Shown here piece by piece: positions 50,813 to 62,900 of a DNA stretch of 64,000 nt (within the stretch, counting starts at the first letter, position 1; each line of letters opens with the position of its first letter). Under the pieces are notes generated by a model. The model did not search any database. It saw only the letters and a list, made by a program, of their open reading frames with translations, and was not told where the DNA came from. The translations under genes were made by a program, and so were the position numbers. Source of the DNA: Saccharomycopsis crataegensis (lineage: Eukaryota > Ascomycota > Saccharomycetes > Ascoideales > Saccharomycopsidaceae); contig NW_027043819.1 in the NCBI RefSeq assembly GCF_037102585.1, forward strand, positions 868,001-932,000. Direction: 5' to 3'.

Positions 50813-53800
50813 ATGAGTGAGTCTTACACTTACAATACCCATATATTGGGTATCATGCTTGTTGCCACCACAAAACAAGGCTCCCAGGTGGTATTTCACT
50901 ACCCTCCGACGGAATCGTCTTCCACTGATGGCACGGAAACCATTACTGGGGTGAGTCTGGATATCAACGATGATGAAAGAATTGCCCTAAATGATGAAGG
51001 TAAAGAATCTATCAGTAATAACATACATGCAAGCTCATATACTACAAATACAAAACTTGCTGCTCCAAATTCAACAAATGTTCACAGTTCTTACTATACG
51101 CAATACTCAGACGATGAATTTGATGAGGATTTCTTCCTGTCAGATGATGACAATGATGAGGATAAAAGTGCCAATAATCTGCGAATTGAACAGACCTCAG
51201 TAACGGATAGTTACAATGATGATGAAGAAGAAGATGATGATGATGAGGAGGAGGAAGAGGAAGAGGAAGAAGATGAAGATGAAGATGAAGAGGACGAAGC
51301 AGGGATCGAAGAAGGGTTTGATGTCGAAAGTGAATATGACAGCAACAATCCACTTATGGGATTCGAAGAGTTCAATAATAGTTACTTCATCAATAACATT
51401 CTTGATGATGAGTTCAGTTTGGACAAATTGAAGTACAAGGTGAGTTATGAATGTAGTACCAAATTGTACGAAGCAAAGCAACAACAAAGAAAGTATCATA
51501 ACAAACATTCTCATTATAGATATCATAGAACAAGACCTGCGCCTCCAAAACAAAAAACTAAAGTAACTGATGCCACTGGAAGCATATTGAAATCAAAATC
51601 TAGAAAAGCATCTAATGCCGACACAAATGATAGCCAATCCATCAAATCAGGGGAAAATATTGCGAGTGGTAAAGCTGAAAAAGCCGAACTCTCTAAAAAA
51701 ATTAAGAATTTGAAGCAAGAACTCAGCAAAATATTTTCATTTGATAAGACGTATCTCTGTGAGATGTTAACCCCTGCTAAAAGACTTTGTAATGACCAAT
51801 ACGAATTGAAAATTGATAACTATTGTTTTCTTAGTCATCCGGTTAATGAAAACGGTGCTTCTGGATGGTCAAGATTTTACAAGAACAAGAAAAAGTCTTC
51901 CAAAAATAGAAAAAGACTCGATCTACAGAAATTAGAAAAAAGATTGCAACGTCAACAGCGACAAAGAGGTAAAAATTCAGAACTGTTTGAGAAAGATCAC
52001 TATTCGTCAGAACTCTTGAGTGAAACTTACCATAATCAAGGCAATGGAACTATCTTTGAAAATTCTGATGATTCACCAAGTTCTAAAAGCCATAAGTTTC
52101 CAGCTTATGAGAACGAAGGTGACGAAGATGACATCGATTCTAACAACGAACAAAAATTGTCCATGTTCAACATTGTATTTGTGATTAACCCTCCAGCAAA
52201 TGAATATCACCGCAGAAGGGTTGAGTTGTATGAGAATATTCTTAGTAAATTGACTCATATTTTAACAACTCAACAAGGGAAACAAAACTATATGGAGAGC
52301 GAAATTGCTAAAATTATTAAAACCAGAGATGAGTTTTTTAAAAAAGTATATTTTAATGGGCAAGGACTTAAGGTTCGAGGTGATAAGAAACCGTCTAGTA
52401 AACTGAAAAGAGGCCCTTCTGATGGAGAATCTAAGGACTCCAATAGCTCTTCTGACGACTCTGATGATGATGAAAATTTTGTGGATGAAGAATACTTGAA
52501 TAATCATTATACCGTTCAGGCTTTATACAGAGAAATTTTATCACAGTCTGCATTAGCCAGAGCCCTATTTGACTGCTATCATAATCTTTTCTCTGCCAAG
52601 ATTTTTGAATTGCATTTTGGTAATCTCCATCCACCATTCAATATCCCTGTGAAGAAGAATTTCTCAGTGTTACCACATTCCTCAGTCAAGCTACAAAATA
52701 TGGACATTGACTCGATTTTAAATAATTCATCCCATGTTGACAACTTTCTTGATGAAATGGGATCGCCCGATCATCAAAAAAAGACTGACTATCGTCAAGT
52801 GAAATTAAAACCACAGCCGTTATTCATTAGTACTTTGCTAGATGAATCATTTCATCAAAATAATTTGTTTCCAAATGTGTCTAACTTGTCGTATATCAGA
52901 AACTACTATTACTTGAATAGTTTTCAATCTGACTCTTGGGAAGATTTGAATTTGATAAACTATCAAATTATCACGATTTTTAAAAGTTGCAATTATGATA
53001 TTTTTTCATTATTGATTCTTGATGATATGAACGATGTGATTAAGGATCTCCGACCAGCGGCTGCTAAAGCGTTTAAAACATTTATTAAGAATATCGATGC
53101 CACGGTGCCATTGAAAAAAATTATTAAAACCGTAATTGAAGAAAGAGCAAGACAATTGGCAAAATATGCAAATAATAAAGCTGAGTTGACTTCAAAACTC
53201 AGGAAGCTGGCCATTGCCAGCTCTGCTGGTGGTGCAATGAAAGGGTCTACTGGCACTATGATAGACCCGGTGAAGAATAAGCTGGTGAGCAAAGTGAGCA
53301 TGTTTGATTTTTTCACCAACGAAGAAGATAAAGAAGTTATCATGATCAGTATCATATATCATTTGATTTATTGGGAAAAAGTCAAGTTTATTCTACCTAT
53401 TACAAGAAGAACCAGGTTTGTGATATCTCCGTTAGCAAATCTTGGTACCGATATCAGTGAATTGAACAATAAATGGCAAAAAAAGAACCAAAAGCCATTC
53501 AGTCCTAAAAAGTATGGTCAATTAGATCCATTAACTTTTGAAGCTTGGATCAAAGGGATCAATAAAAAACTATTTGAAGAATTCACTCACGAGTTCCCCT
53601 CATTACCCCCATTATCAGAATTTTTAGCAAGTTTCAATGTTCCAAGAACTTACAAATATTTCTCAGAAAATAAGAATAGAACGTATACGTATCTTGACGC
53701 TTGTTGTTGGTTATTTAAAAATGGGTTGATTGTTCAATATTTCACTTTTGGTTGGTTGATACTCACGTCTAAGATTAAGATGCAAGTTCAAGAAATCGAG

Positions 53801-54319
53801 GCAATGACTTCAAACAAATTAGGAGGACGTTGGAAGCACAGAGATAGTGTTAATAGCGACTCCTCATTGCCTAGAGTTCCATCAATTGCTAGAATGCGTG
53901 GTGACGAGAATTTTTCCAGGCCTGAGTTGGGGGCCCTGCATTCATCTAATTTAATCAAAAGGGTACTTAATGAATCATCCACCAGATCCCGAGCCAGCAG
54001 CAATGAGGACATTACTGGAAGTCATGCAAGTGGCGGGAATAGTTTTTTTGGTACCCCGTCAACAATATTGAATATGGAGGAAGAAGATAGTATTTTGCTT
54101 AATCCTGATCGTCCGTCATTGATGGAGAAAAGATATATTTACCGAATGTTGATGGGGAAATCTGAAGAAACTAAAGATGTATTCTATAAGATTTTAAAAT
54201 ACTTGAATGGGAAAGTACCATTGGAATTAGTGATGTTAAAAGAGAATATTAAACGAAGTGACTTGAAGAAAGCGTTTAAAGAATTGGAAGAGTATATTAT
54301 CACTGACCTGCATTGGTGA
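50813..54319 (+). CDS. NPR3: Npr3, subunit of the SEACIT (GATOR1-like) inhibitor of TORC1
   Basis: This 1168-residue protein opens with the conserved longin-type start HILGIMLVATTKQGSQVVFHYPP. A long acidic Asp/Glu run follows (about residues 135-167), then the block SMFNIVFVINPPANEYHRRRVELYENILSKLTHIL near residue 450 and the central VSMFDFFTNEEDKEVIMISIIYHLIYWEKVKFI block near residue 830. The C-terminal winged-helix-like region ends at ITDLHW. These are features of Npr3, which with Npr2 and Iml1 inactivates Gtr1 when amino nitrogen is scarce. It is slightly longer than S. cerevisiae Npr3 (1146). Inserted segments are low in complexity and probably disordered. Confidence 0.95.
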   Translation: MSESYTYNTHILGIMLVATTKQGSQVVFHYPPTESSSTDGTETITGVSLDINDDERIALNDEGKESISNNIHASSYTTNTKLAAPNSTNVHSSYYTQYSDDEFDEDFFLSDDDNDEDKSANNLRIEQTSVTDSYNDDEEEDDDDEEEEEEEEEDEDEDEEDEAGIEEGFDVESEYDSNNPLMGFEEFNNSYFINNILDDEFSLDKLKYKVSYECSTKLYEAKQQQRKYHNKHSHYRYHRTRPAPPKQKTKVTDATGSILKSKSRKASNADTNDSQSIKSGENIASGKAEKAELSKKIKNLKQELSKIFSFDKTYLCEMLTPAKRLCNDQYELKIDNYCFLSHPVNENGASGWSRFYKNKKKSSKNRKRLDLQKLEKRLQRQQRQRGKNSELFEKDHYSSELLSETYHNQGNGTIFENSDDSPSSKSHKFPAYENEGDEDDIDSNNEQKLSMFNIVFVINPPANEYHRRRVELYENILSKLTHILTTQQGKQNYMESEIAKIIKTRDEFFKKVYFNGQGLKVRGDKKPSSKLKRGPSDGESKDSNSSSDDSDDDENFVDEEYLNNHYTVQALYREILSQSALARALFDCYHNLFSAKIFELHFGNLHPPFNIPVKKNFSVLPHSSVKLQNMDIDSILNNSSHVDNFLDEMGSPDHQKKTDYRQVKLKPQPLFISTLLDESFHQNNLFPNVSNLSYIRNYYYLNSFQSDSWEDLNLINYQIITIFKSCNYDIFSLLILDDMNDVIKDLRPAAAKAFKTFIKNIDATVPLKKIIKTVIEERARQLAKYANNKAELTSKLRKLAIASSAGGAMKGSTGTMIDPVKNKLVSKVSMFDFFTNEEDKEVIMISIIYHLIYWEKVKFILPITRRTRFVISPLANLGTDISELNNKWQKKNQKPFSPKKYGQLDPLTFEAWIKGINKKLFEEFTHEFPSLPPLSEFLASFNVPRTYKYFSENKNRTYTYLDACCWLFKNGLIVQYFTFGWLILTSKIKMQVQEIEAMTSNKLGGRWKHRDSVNSDSSLPRVPSIARMRGDENFSRPELGALHSSNLIKRVLNESSTRSRASSNEDITGSHASGGNSFFGTPSTILNMEEEDSILLNPDRPSLMEKRYIYRMLMGKSEETKDVFYKILKYLNGKVPLELVMLKENIKRSDLKKAFKELEEYIITDLHW

Positions 54320-55209
54320 GGCATACTTGTGTTTGTGTACTTTAGAAAAAACAAAACCATCAAGGAATATATGATATTATGAGCTACGAAACAGAATGTA
54401 TATTATTTGGTATGGACCGCTTAATGTAGAATCAATATAGTAAGTAGTGTGTAATTGACAAAAGGGGTTCTTTATGTACATGGCTACACATGCATGGTAC
54501 AGGATTTTTGCAGCATGTTTTAATCACCCAAATAGTGTCGTCTACTGAACCCAGACTCCCAAGAATTCAACTTGTCGATCCATTGATTTGCTTTCTTTAA
54601 TGAGGTTAAACTCATCTTAGAATGCTTATTTTTTTTTATTTTCAGATTTTGCCGGTTACACCGAACCCGTCTTATTAATCTTAATAAAAATAGTAATTTG
54701 CCATTACATCCTCCACCGTCCAAAAAGCCGCGAATTATGGGTTGCAATGTCCGAGCCCCAAAAGGTCCTTTGAAGCCTTTAGTCAATTTGACTTCAACTT
54801 CCTTTCTCCAATGCATTTTGACCAAACGTAAGCAAACAAAGCATAAGCCCTGAAGTACGGTCGGTTTTGGATTATTCTGACTTTTTGTCTACTTATTCAA
54901 GCAATTCTTCAAAGCTTTCAACTATTCCTATTAATTTTACTAATTTTTTTTTTTCTAATGTTTTTTGCGTCTACTGACAATCCAATTCAAAAATAGATGG
55001 CTTTTTCTCATATCTTGTACCGGAATACATGTTATGTAGATTCTTTCTTGTGTTCACTAAAGGCACTGATATCCTATGTAACATAACATTAACATGTAAA
55101 AATTCATGTTCCGTTCCCGAACTCCAAATCCGCTTGTTGAGCATTCCAAGTGGAAAACATACACAAAAAATAATAGTCAATCCACCTGATGTGACTCTTT
55201 AGGGACAGA
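54320..55209. other. NPR3 3' flank, with one doubtful small frame
   Basis: The flank holds a minus-strand frame of 99 codons with an ATG at 54816 (54520-54816). It is basic, reads MHWRKEVEVKL... and ...KKANQWIDKLNSWESG, and I recognise no family. It may be a small gene or chance. Confidence 0.3.
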
Positions 55210-55770
55210 TCTGCTGGGTATTACAAGTCTCGCGCCAAATTTTCCCTCCAGAAGCCTACTACGAACCCGCCAACGAACCATGAAACTAGTGTTGGCATTC
55301 CAAGCGCTGCGAGATCAAGGGCTGAGCTTAATCAATACAAGATCCCAACAGCCTCTGATCATGTGCAGGATGATAATATGATGTTACAAGATACCTTAAA
55401 GTTAGAAAATAAATATCTTGAAAAAGAAGAAGAAAATCGTCATTTGAAATCACTTGGAACAAAAATTTACAACAGAAAATTGAACAGAAGTCATTGGCAT
55501 TAATTAAAAATTCTAAAACACTAGTATTATTCAAATCCCAAATTAGCAATTCGAAAATGCTTTTACTGAAAAAAAAAAAATAGAAGATAAGTTGAAGGTA
55601 TCAGAACTGCGTGCGCAGGATATTAATTGCAAGCTAAATGATAAGGACTCTGAATGTGCCAGATTGAGTGGTGAATTATTAGAAAAGAGATTCAAGTCAA
55701 GAGCTCGGAAGCCAATATTATTGAAGTATGGTTCACTGTTTACTGACCAGGGAGACAGGTTTTACCACTA
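55210..55770 (+). pseudogene. Decayed coiled-coil protein gene, identity unknown
   Basis: The plus-strand translation keeps protein-like composition over about 560 bp: a basic Ser/Pro-rich start (SAGYYKSRAKFSLQKP, ARSRAELNQYKIPTASDHV), then heptad-like coiled coil (MLQDTLKLENKYLEKEEE, later KVSELRAQDINCKLNDKD, ECARLSGELLEKRF). No single frame spans it. At least two frame changes are needed, one of them at the 12-A run near 55569-55580, and there is no clear ATG or splice signal. It is most likely a host gene remnant. A sequencing error at the A run could account for one break only. Confidence 0.45.
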
Positions 55771-56912
55771 ACTTTCAGAAACCACAATTCTGGCTTTTTC
55801 TCTAAAATGTTTCAACAGATATTAGATCAACAAATAGATAATAAGTAAGGGAGCTTAAAAAAATTTCTCTCGAGCCTTTTTATTGACATTTATTCTCTAG
55901 ATTGAATTCTATTTTTTTTACCACTTCATGTTGAGCTCGTGGCAAAAACGGAAAATGCTGCGGTGTGTGAGAAACTAAATTTTATCAAGCCAATTATGGG
56001 TTAATAATCGGATGTCCAGTTGCTGAGAATTCGGATCTCAACTATGGATGAATACTAGAGTTGCGGTGGTTAAATTATTTACTGTTTGTTTCTCAAGAAC
56101 CGTATATATAAGGCTAATACTAATAATGTACACCATCTTTGTCCAGCTTCTTTGATTCACACCTGGGGGAATATACAAAACAACGTACGAGGCTTGCTTA
56201 GATGGGTGGATTCTCAATGGCCACTGTGTATATTCAGGATATTCAGCATTGTATAGAAATAGAATTGCTGCATTCTTAGTTACCAGAGTTTTGTCATTAT
56301 CGTAAAGATCAGAACATCCTCCATATTTCAGTTCATAAAAGTGGTTTGGAGCTCATAGATTAAGTTCATGCCACCATGTTGAGTACTTAAATAATGAATT
56401 TGTGGAGTATAAACTACGCTAATAGATGCGATTTCTATGGTATTATATAGCTTGAGACAATACCATACTATTTGAACATCCTAATAAAAACTTGATATAT
56501 TATAATATACATATCAATTCCCGGAATGTCGCTCATGGCAACATGATACTAGCGTCCACATGTATAATATCAATAAAACCGTCATCATTTACTGTGCTAC
56601 AGTATCCCAAAGCAATAACAGAAAAGACAAAACATTAAAAATCATGACAATTAAAATTTGATGATGGATAAGAAGATGATGAAGGAAAAAAACAATAACT
56701 AAAACAGGCATGTGAAAAATTTAAAAAGCAAAGAAACAAATAACCGAAAAAAAAATATGATAAAAAAAAAAATAATAAAAACAGGAAACAAAATGTAAAG
56801 AATGAAAGAAAATTCTAACTTTCTATAGTAGATTGGTAATGGTCACTAAATTTTTCACTCGAATTGTAAACTAGACGAGATACTGTTTAAATAAAAAAAA
56901 AAGATAAAAAGA
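55771..56912. other. Gene-free region before the ROD1 3' end
   Basis: About 1.1 kb of AT-rich DNA with a TATA-like run near 56105-56111 and A-rich stretches 56690-56790. No coding signal is seen. Confidence 0.5.
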
Positions 56913-59609
56913 TCATTTTTTGCTCTTCTTTTTATTCTTTTTGACTCCCAAGACTATACCATCTTCATCAGAGCTCGAGCTCTCTTTACTAGCCGATGGA
57001 ATGGTGTTTTCTACTGTATTCAAGAACTGGCTGGTTTTTGGAGATGATTGCAAAGTGGTCAACAGGCTGTTGAGAGCGATAGCAGATTTGCTCAGAACCT
57101 TCAAAGTGGAATTACTCCCACTACCACCGCCTCCGAATCTCAAGTTTAAGAAACTGGAATTTCTTTTTGCCTGTGGTCTAGCTATGGTCCCAGATGGGGC
57201 AGATGATCCGGATCCCAGAAGAGTATTACTACCTGTTTTTTTGAATTTTTTATTTGGGAGGCGTAATGTCATCGGTTGTGACGCAGAAGATCCGGAATTG
57301 ACAGCACTCGCAAAACCAACAGCATCTGTTGTAGGCGTGACCCCGCTTGCTGAGCTGGATCCACTACCAGGTATATTATAGGCTGGAGATAACATTCCAC
57401 TATTGTTACTAGAGCGCATAGCAGTCTCATAGGATGGAACTCTAGACAATGTACCACGATTCCAACTCTGCGGTTCGCTTGGGGTTTGTATCCCACTATT
57501 AGAAAGTGCATAGAGTAAATTAGAAGAGTTACTCCTGGATAGATGGAAAAAGTCGGGAGAAAGAGGAGTCGCCACAACATCGCGTGCAGCAGCAGTTGGC
57601 AACGAAAAATAATCATGTTCTGCAGAAGAAGCTTCTGGATTCGCTGGTGCTGTTGGGGTTGCTGTATCAGCGCCAGTGAAAAAGCCAGGTCCAGATGGCA
57701 GTTCAGTTATCCCGTCAATAGTACCACTATTCTCTTCTTCAAGACGTTGCAACCGCAATTCATTAAGGTGCTTTGTTAACTGAGAATTAAATTTAGTTTG
57801 CGACAGGACTCTTTGAATTTGGGTTGGGGTTTGGGTTCCAGAAGTAAGGCCAGGTGGTGTAAGAATAGAAGGAGTTTGTGATCCAATTGGGCTGATACCT
57901 CCCGGGCTATTTGGAGTTTCAATATCTGACCAGAGTCTATCATAAATATGCTCACCATAGTTTGGAGGGGCAACGAGATCGGGTCTTCCAGTTGAGCCGT
58001 CAGTAACAGCGGCAGCTTCAACACCACTGAAAAGAACCTCATTATCTTGCTCATCGTTATCGTTATTATTATCATCATCATTATTATTATCATCACCGAC
58101 AGTACCATTATCAGCAGGAGCTCCGAGGCCCCTTATGTCAGTAGTAGAAGAGTTATTGGAAGCAACAGCAGTAGTTTTCTTCCGGGCCACTGCTGCTGGT
58201 GCTTTCTTTTTATTACTGGCGGTCAAAATATTATGCTCGACCGAGAGTTCTGGTAGGTTATCGCTAAAATTATAGAGCACCAAAGAATCATCATATCTAG
58301 CAGAAACAGAGACAAATGGTGAGATATAGAGAATCACTGGTAAAGTTGCCCGAAGTTCGGAAGTGTGACCGTTTGGATTCTTCAAAGCAACCACAATAGA
58401 TAACTTATGACGTACTTTGAGATTTTTGGCGATGGTGACGTCCTGGGTACATTTACTCAAACTTGGAGGAATTTGAATGCATTTTTCAATTTCCCATCTG
58501 TCGTATGAAAGATTCATGAAATTGTTGACAGGATTCAAATGAGGTGTAGATTCATCAATAAGAGGGGTTGGATCTTCATTTTCATAAACGTCATCATCAG
58601 GTTTAGGGATAACAACCTCAGAAATGACACGATCATTAGAATGACTTGCTCTTGTGGTAGAACCAATGAATGAATAGTACTCAACGAGTTTGATGGTGAT
58701 TTTTCCTAATTGAAGACCCTTAATTAATGGCGCCATAAGAAAATTCACTGGACATGCACTACCGATCGCCATGGCACGAGATGGAATACTGATAGTATAT
58801 TCAATTTTATTAGGCCAATTGTTATCAATGGACATTGTTTCAGAGAGTTCAGGAGCATCAGGTGTTAATGTTCTAATGATTCTAAAATGTTTGGTGCACA
58901 TCTTGCGCTTATTAAATTTCCCACGTTCAAGCGATGCAGCGATTTTATAGACAACTGAACCGCCAGGCAAACCTTCGACACTTTCACTAATATCACCTGG
59001 GAGAATCACAGAAAAGGGAAACTCATAGTTGCCCTTAGCCAATGGATAGCCATTTTGTGTACCAGCTGGAGAAATGATTTGGGGTGCTGCTGGGGTGTTA
59101 TCGATGATATTAGCATCGGGCCGGGTCAATGAGCTCACAGAGCTGTTTTTGCTATGTGATTCATGTTTTTTATTCATGGAAAGGAGGGAATTTGAGGATT
59201 TTGCCGAGTGCTTTAGATGGAACGATAGCCTATGGTCATGATGTTCATGATGAGCGCCTGGAGCTCCATTTGCATCGGTGTAGCCTTGGATGGTGAAATT
59301 GTCCCAATTATGTTCATAAACACGCTTGATAAAGCGAGTTGGTTTAGAATAACTAGTGGTTGCAGATTCTAAGTGTTCTATCCAATTAAGACGTAGATCT
59401 CCGAAGAGTTTAAGGGTTAATTTTTTCACTTGGATGGGTTCGTTGATGGCCAACACAATTTTCCCGGACAAAAGTACCAGATTGGCTTCGTTTGGCGCGC
59501 CTTTGACGACAACCACGTCGTGGTCAAGACCCTCGAGACGGATCTCAAAGAGAGGGGTGACGCTCTTGGCCACGGAATTGGAAGAAGAAGACCGTGAAAG
59601 AACGCCCAT
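56913..59609 (-). CDS. ROD1: Alpha-arrestin ubiquitin-ligase adaptor, ROD1/ROG3 type
   Basis: This 898-residue protein has arrestin N- and C-domains over about residues 20-440. Recognisable blocks are EIRLEGLDHDVVVVKG, VLLSGKIVLAINEPIQVKKLTLKLFGDLRLNW, KGNYEFPFSVILPGDISESVEGLPGG, PELSETMSIDNNWPNKIEYTISIP and LKVRHKLSIVVALKNPNGHTSELRATLPV. The long disordered tail carries PY motifs for the Rsp5 WW domains: PPNY at 548-551 and the variant VPSY at 724-727. Rod1/Rog3 direct ubiquitination and endocytosis of sugar and lactate transporters and are controlled by Snf1 and the PP1 phosphatase (GLC7 in this window). Which of the two paralogues it represents cannot be told, and it probably descends from the single pre-duplication gene. 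It is divergent from ADP1. Confidence 0.93.
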   Translation of the reverse strand: MGVLSRSSSSNSVAKSVTPLFEIRLEGLDHDVVVVKGAPNEANLVLLSGKIVLAINEPIQVKKLTLKLFGDLRLNWIEHLESATTSYSKPTRFIKRVYEHNWDNFTIQGYTDANGAPGAHHEHHDHRLSFHLKHSAKSSNSLLSMNKKHESHSKNSSVSSLTRPDANIIDNTPAAPQIISPAGTQNGYPLAKGNYEFPFSVILPGDISESVEGLPGGSVVYKIAASLERGKFNKRKMCTKHFRIIRTLTPDAPELSETMSIDNNWPNKIEYTISIPSRAMAIGSACPVNFLMAPLIKGLQLGKITIKLVEYYSFIGSTTRASHSNDRVISEVVIPKPDDDVYENEDPTPLIDESTPHLNPVNNFMNLSYDRWEIEKCIQIPPSLSKCTQDVTIAKNLKVRHKLSIVVALKNPNGHTSELRATLPVILYISPFVSVSARYDDSLVLYNFSDNLPELSVEHNILTASNKKKAPAAVARKKTTAVASNNSSTTDIRGLGAPADNGTVGDDNNNDDDNNNDNDEQDNEVLFSGVEAAAVTDGSTGRPDLVAPPNYGEHIYDRLWSDIETPNSPGGISPIGSQTPSILTPPGLTSGTQTPTQIQRVLSQTKFNSQLTKHLNELRLQRLEEENSGTIDGITELPSGPGFFTGADTATPTAPANPEASSAEHDYFSLPTAAARDVVATPLSPDFFHLSRSNSSNLLYALSNSGIQTPSEPQSWNRGTLSRVPSYETAMRSSNNSGMLSPAYNIPGSGSSSASGVTPTTDAVGFASAVNSGSSASQPMTLRLPNKKFKKTGSNTLLGSGSSAPSGTIARPQAKRNSSFLNLRFGGGGSGSNSTLKVLSKSAIALNSLLTTLQSSPKTSQFLNTVENTIPSASKESSSSDEDGIVLGVKKNKKKSKK

Positions 59610-59953
59610 GTCTGAAGTTGTGAGTTTCTGTCTGGGAAAATGGGAGGGGGAGTATCAGCGATGAGAAGAAAATTTGTCCGAGTCGAACTAGGGATTTCTA
59701 GAACAACAAAAAAAAGAAACAAAACTGTCAATCCATCATATTACGTAAGTGCCTACTGTAGGTTATGTAATCCGTACATAATCAAACACCTGGACACCCA
59801 TGATGTAATACACCCTGACACCAGGTATTTATGATCACATGATACAGTTTTATCATGACAATAATACTTTCCCTTTGTAAACAGCCATCTCATCGCCCTC
59901 GTAAGTGCTATAATATACATAACACAAAACAACAACATTCCTCCAGGAACGTC
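59610..59953. other. Divergent promoter of ROD1 and ADP1
   Basis: About 340 bp with short direct repeats of CACCTGG/ACACCAGGT around 59787-59826. No recognised factor site is present. A frame upstream of the ADP1 ATG (from 59855) is open but lacks a signal-peptide look. Confidence 0.45.
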
Positions 59954-62900
59954 ATGATACATTCTTGGTGGATCCTCTTCTCTTCTCTTTTTCTCAAACT
60001 CTGTTTAGGGTATGCCGCTAACGAACTACCGTGGTTAAACAACGCTATCGATGCCGATGAGTTGATGGCGGGTCAGCTGGTGTTCGACAACCCTACTTAT
60101 GAGTCCATCGACAAATGCCCTCCATGCTTCAATTGCATGCTTCCGATCTTTGAATGTAAACAATTCTCGCAGTGCAATGAATACACTGGTCAATGTGAAT
60201 GTATCTCGGGATTTGGTGGGGTTGACTGCGCCCAACCGGTTTGTGGGTCTTTGAGTGACGGCAATGATCATCGTCCTCCTCGTGGAGAAAACGAAACTAC
60301 TTGCGACTGCAAGCCTGGTTGGTCAGGTATAAATTGTAATATCTGTGAAGAGGATACTGTTTGTGATGCGTTCATGCCTCAAAAAGGTCTTAAAGGCACC
60401 TGTTATAAGCAAGGTCTTCTTGTCAATCAGTTCCATCAGATGTGTGATGTCACCAACAAAAAAATTGTTGCTATTTTGAATGGTAAGAAACCACAAGTTA
60501 CCTTTTCTTGTAACAAAACCGCAGAAAACTGCAATTTTCAATTCTGGATTGACCAAAAAGAAAGTTTCTACTGTGATCTAAACACTTGTTCCCTTAAATA
60601 TGACTTGGCAAGCAATACTAGTCATTACCAGTGTGAAGATGTGGCTTGTAAATGCCTTCCTGACCGTATGCTTTGCGGTGAGGACGGTTCAATTGATATC
60701 TCAGACTTCCTTACAGAAACCATCCGTGGACCAGGTGAGTTTTCTTGTAACTTGGCTGAACGTAATTGTCAGTTTTCTGAACCAAGTATGAACGACTTAA
60801 TTTTATCTGTGTTTGGGGACCCATATATCACTCTCCATTGCGAATCGGGTGAATGTATTCATTATAGTGAAATACCAGGTTATTTGCTTCCCCCAAAGAG
60901 GGCCTTATCTCTATACAATCTTTTCTTCATTGCTGCCGTGGTGCTAGGGGTTTCTTGCCTTATAGTGGTTTTGGTATTCTATATCAAAAAGTCTCCACTA
61001 TTTGGCGATAGTACTATTGTATTATCTGATGACGATTCTAGTAGTAATGATGGCGCCCATTCAATGAGTAATAGTACATTAATTAGCACACACATTCCAG
61101 TGTCGTTAACATTTGAGAATATCAGCTACACAGTCAAGAATAGAACCGTTCTTGAAAATGCATTTGGTATTGTCAAGCCAAGAGAAATGTTGGCTATAAT
61201 GGGCGGGTCGGGTGCTGGTAAAACCACCCTTCTTGATATTTTGGCTGGCAAAAATAAAGATGGCACAAAGACCGGTAAAATTCTCATTAATGGTAAGCAA
61301 TTAACGTCTCATGAGTACAAAAAAATAATTGGGTTTGTTGATCAGGAAGATTATCTCATCCCAACCCTCACAGTCTATGAGACAGTTCTAAACTCTGCTC
61401 TACTTCGTTTGCCACGTAACATGCCCGTGGCTGCCAAACAGCTCCGAGTCCTCGAGGTCCTTGACGAGCTTCGTATTCTTAAGATCAAAGACCGTCTCAT
61501 CGGATCTGGCTTGGAGCGTGGAATTTCTGGAGGTGAAAAGCGTCGTGTGGCTATCGCTTGTGAACTTGTGACTTCTCCATCAATTCTTTTCCTTGATGAG
61601 CCAACTTCAGGTTTGGATTCTTATAATGCCAAAAAGGTCGTCGAATGTCTTGTTCGTCTCTCCCGTGACTACGAACGTACTATTGTTTTCACCATTCATC
61701 AGCCACGTAGTAATATTGTGGCTCTATTTGACAAGTTGTTACTTTTATCAGAAGGTCTGATCGTGTATTCTGGCGATATGCTAAAATGTACAGAATTTTT
61801 CAATGGTCAAGGTTATCAATGTCCTCAAGGTTACAATATTGCAGACTATCTCATTGATATTACCTCAGACGCCAAAGGGAATGCTGCTGCTAAAGGAAAA
61901 GAGCCTATTAAGTTTGGACAAGGTGTTGACGAAGAAAATTTGCTTCATGCTGGTGAGGACGATGAAGACCATCATCATGATGTTGCCAACTTGCTTTCCC
62001 GCCGTGATTCACAGATAAATACTACAGATGAATGGGCTCATTTTGCCTCTCACCGAGACGAATTATCTGGGACTTTAGGTCAATCACAAACATCTGCGGG
62101 GTCTAAATTGCAAGATTCAAGAAGCTTGTTGCGTTTCCGTGACTCAGCGTATGCAGAGGAAATTCTCCAAGATATCAAAACAACCAACGAAAGCTATAAT
62201 AGCGATGCTAACTCTAAAATTGCGTCAGTTTCTGGTTTATCCCAAGCGTCCACACTTCAACAGATTGTCATTCTTTCTTCCCGTACATTCAAGAATTTGT
62301 ACCGTAATCCAAGACTTCTTATGACTCAGTATCTTCTTTCGATATTTATGGGTTGCTTTGTTGGTATTCTTTATTATGATATTGAAATTGATATAAGCGG
62401 ATTCCAAAATCGGATGGGTTTGTTCTTTTTTGTGCTCTCTTTCTTCGGCTTCTCAACGTTGACCGGGCTCCATTCATTCTCAATCGAGCGGATTGTGTTT
62501 ATGCGTGAAAGGTCCAACAATTACTATTCTTCCTTCTCTTATTACTTCACTAAGATTCTTTGCGATGTTTTGCCACTACGTGTTTTCCCTCCAGTGATTC
62601 TTCTTGCCATTACATACCCATTAGTCGGGTTGAATATGGAAGAAAATGGCTTCACAAAGGCTATTGTGATCCTTGTTTTGTTCAACTTGGCTACTGCTCT
62701 CGAAATTTTGATTGTCGGAATATTAATCAAAGAAAGTGGAAATGCTACTCTAATTGGAGTGTTGATACTATTATTTTCAATGCTCTTTTCTGGCCTCTTC
62801 ATCAATATCAAAACAGGTGAAACAACTGCTAATGCTGTTGCTGCTGCCGCCGCCGGTACTGTTCAAAAAAGTGGCGTATTTGCTTCGATTGATTTGAACG

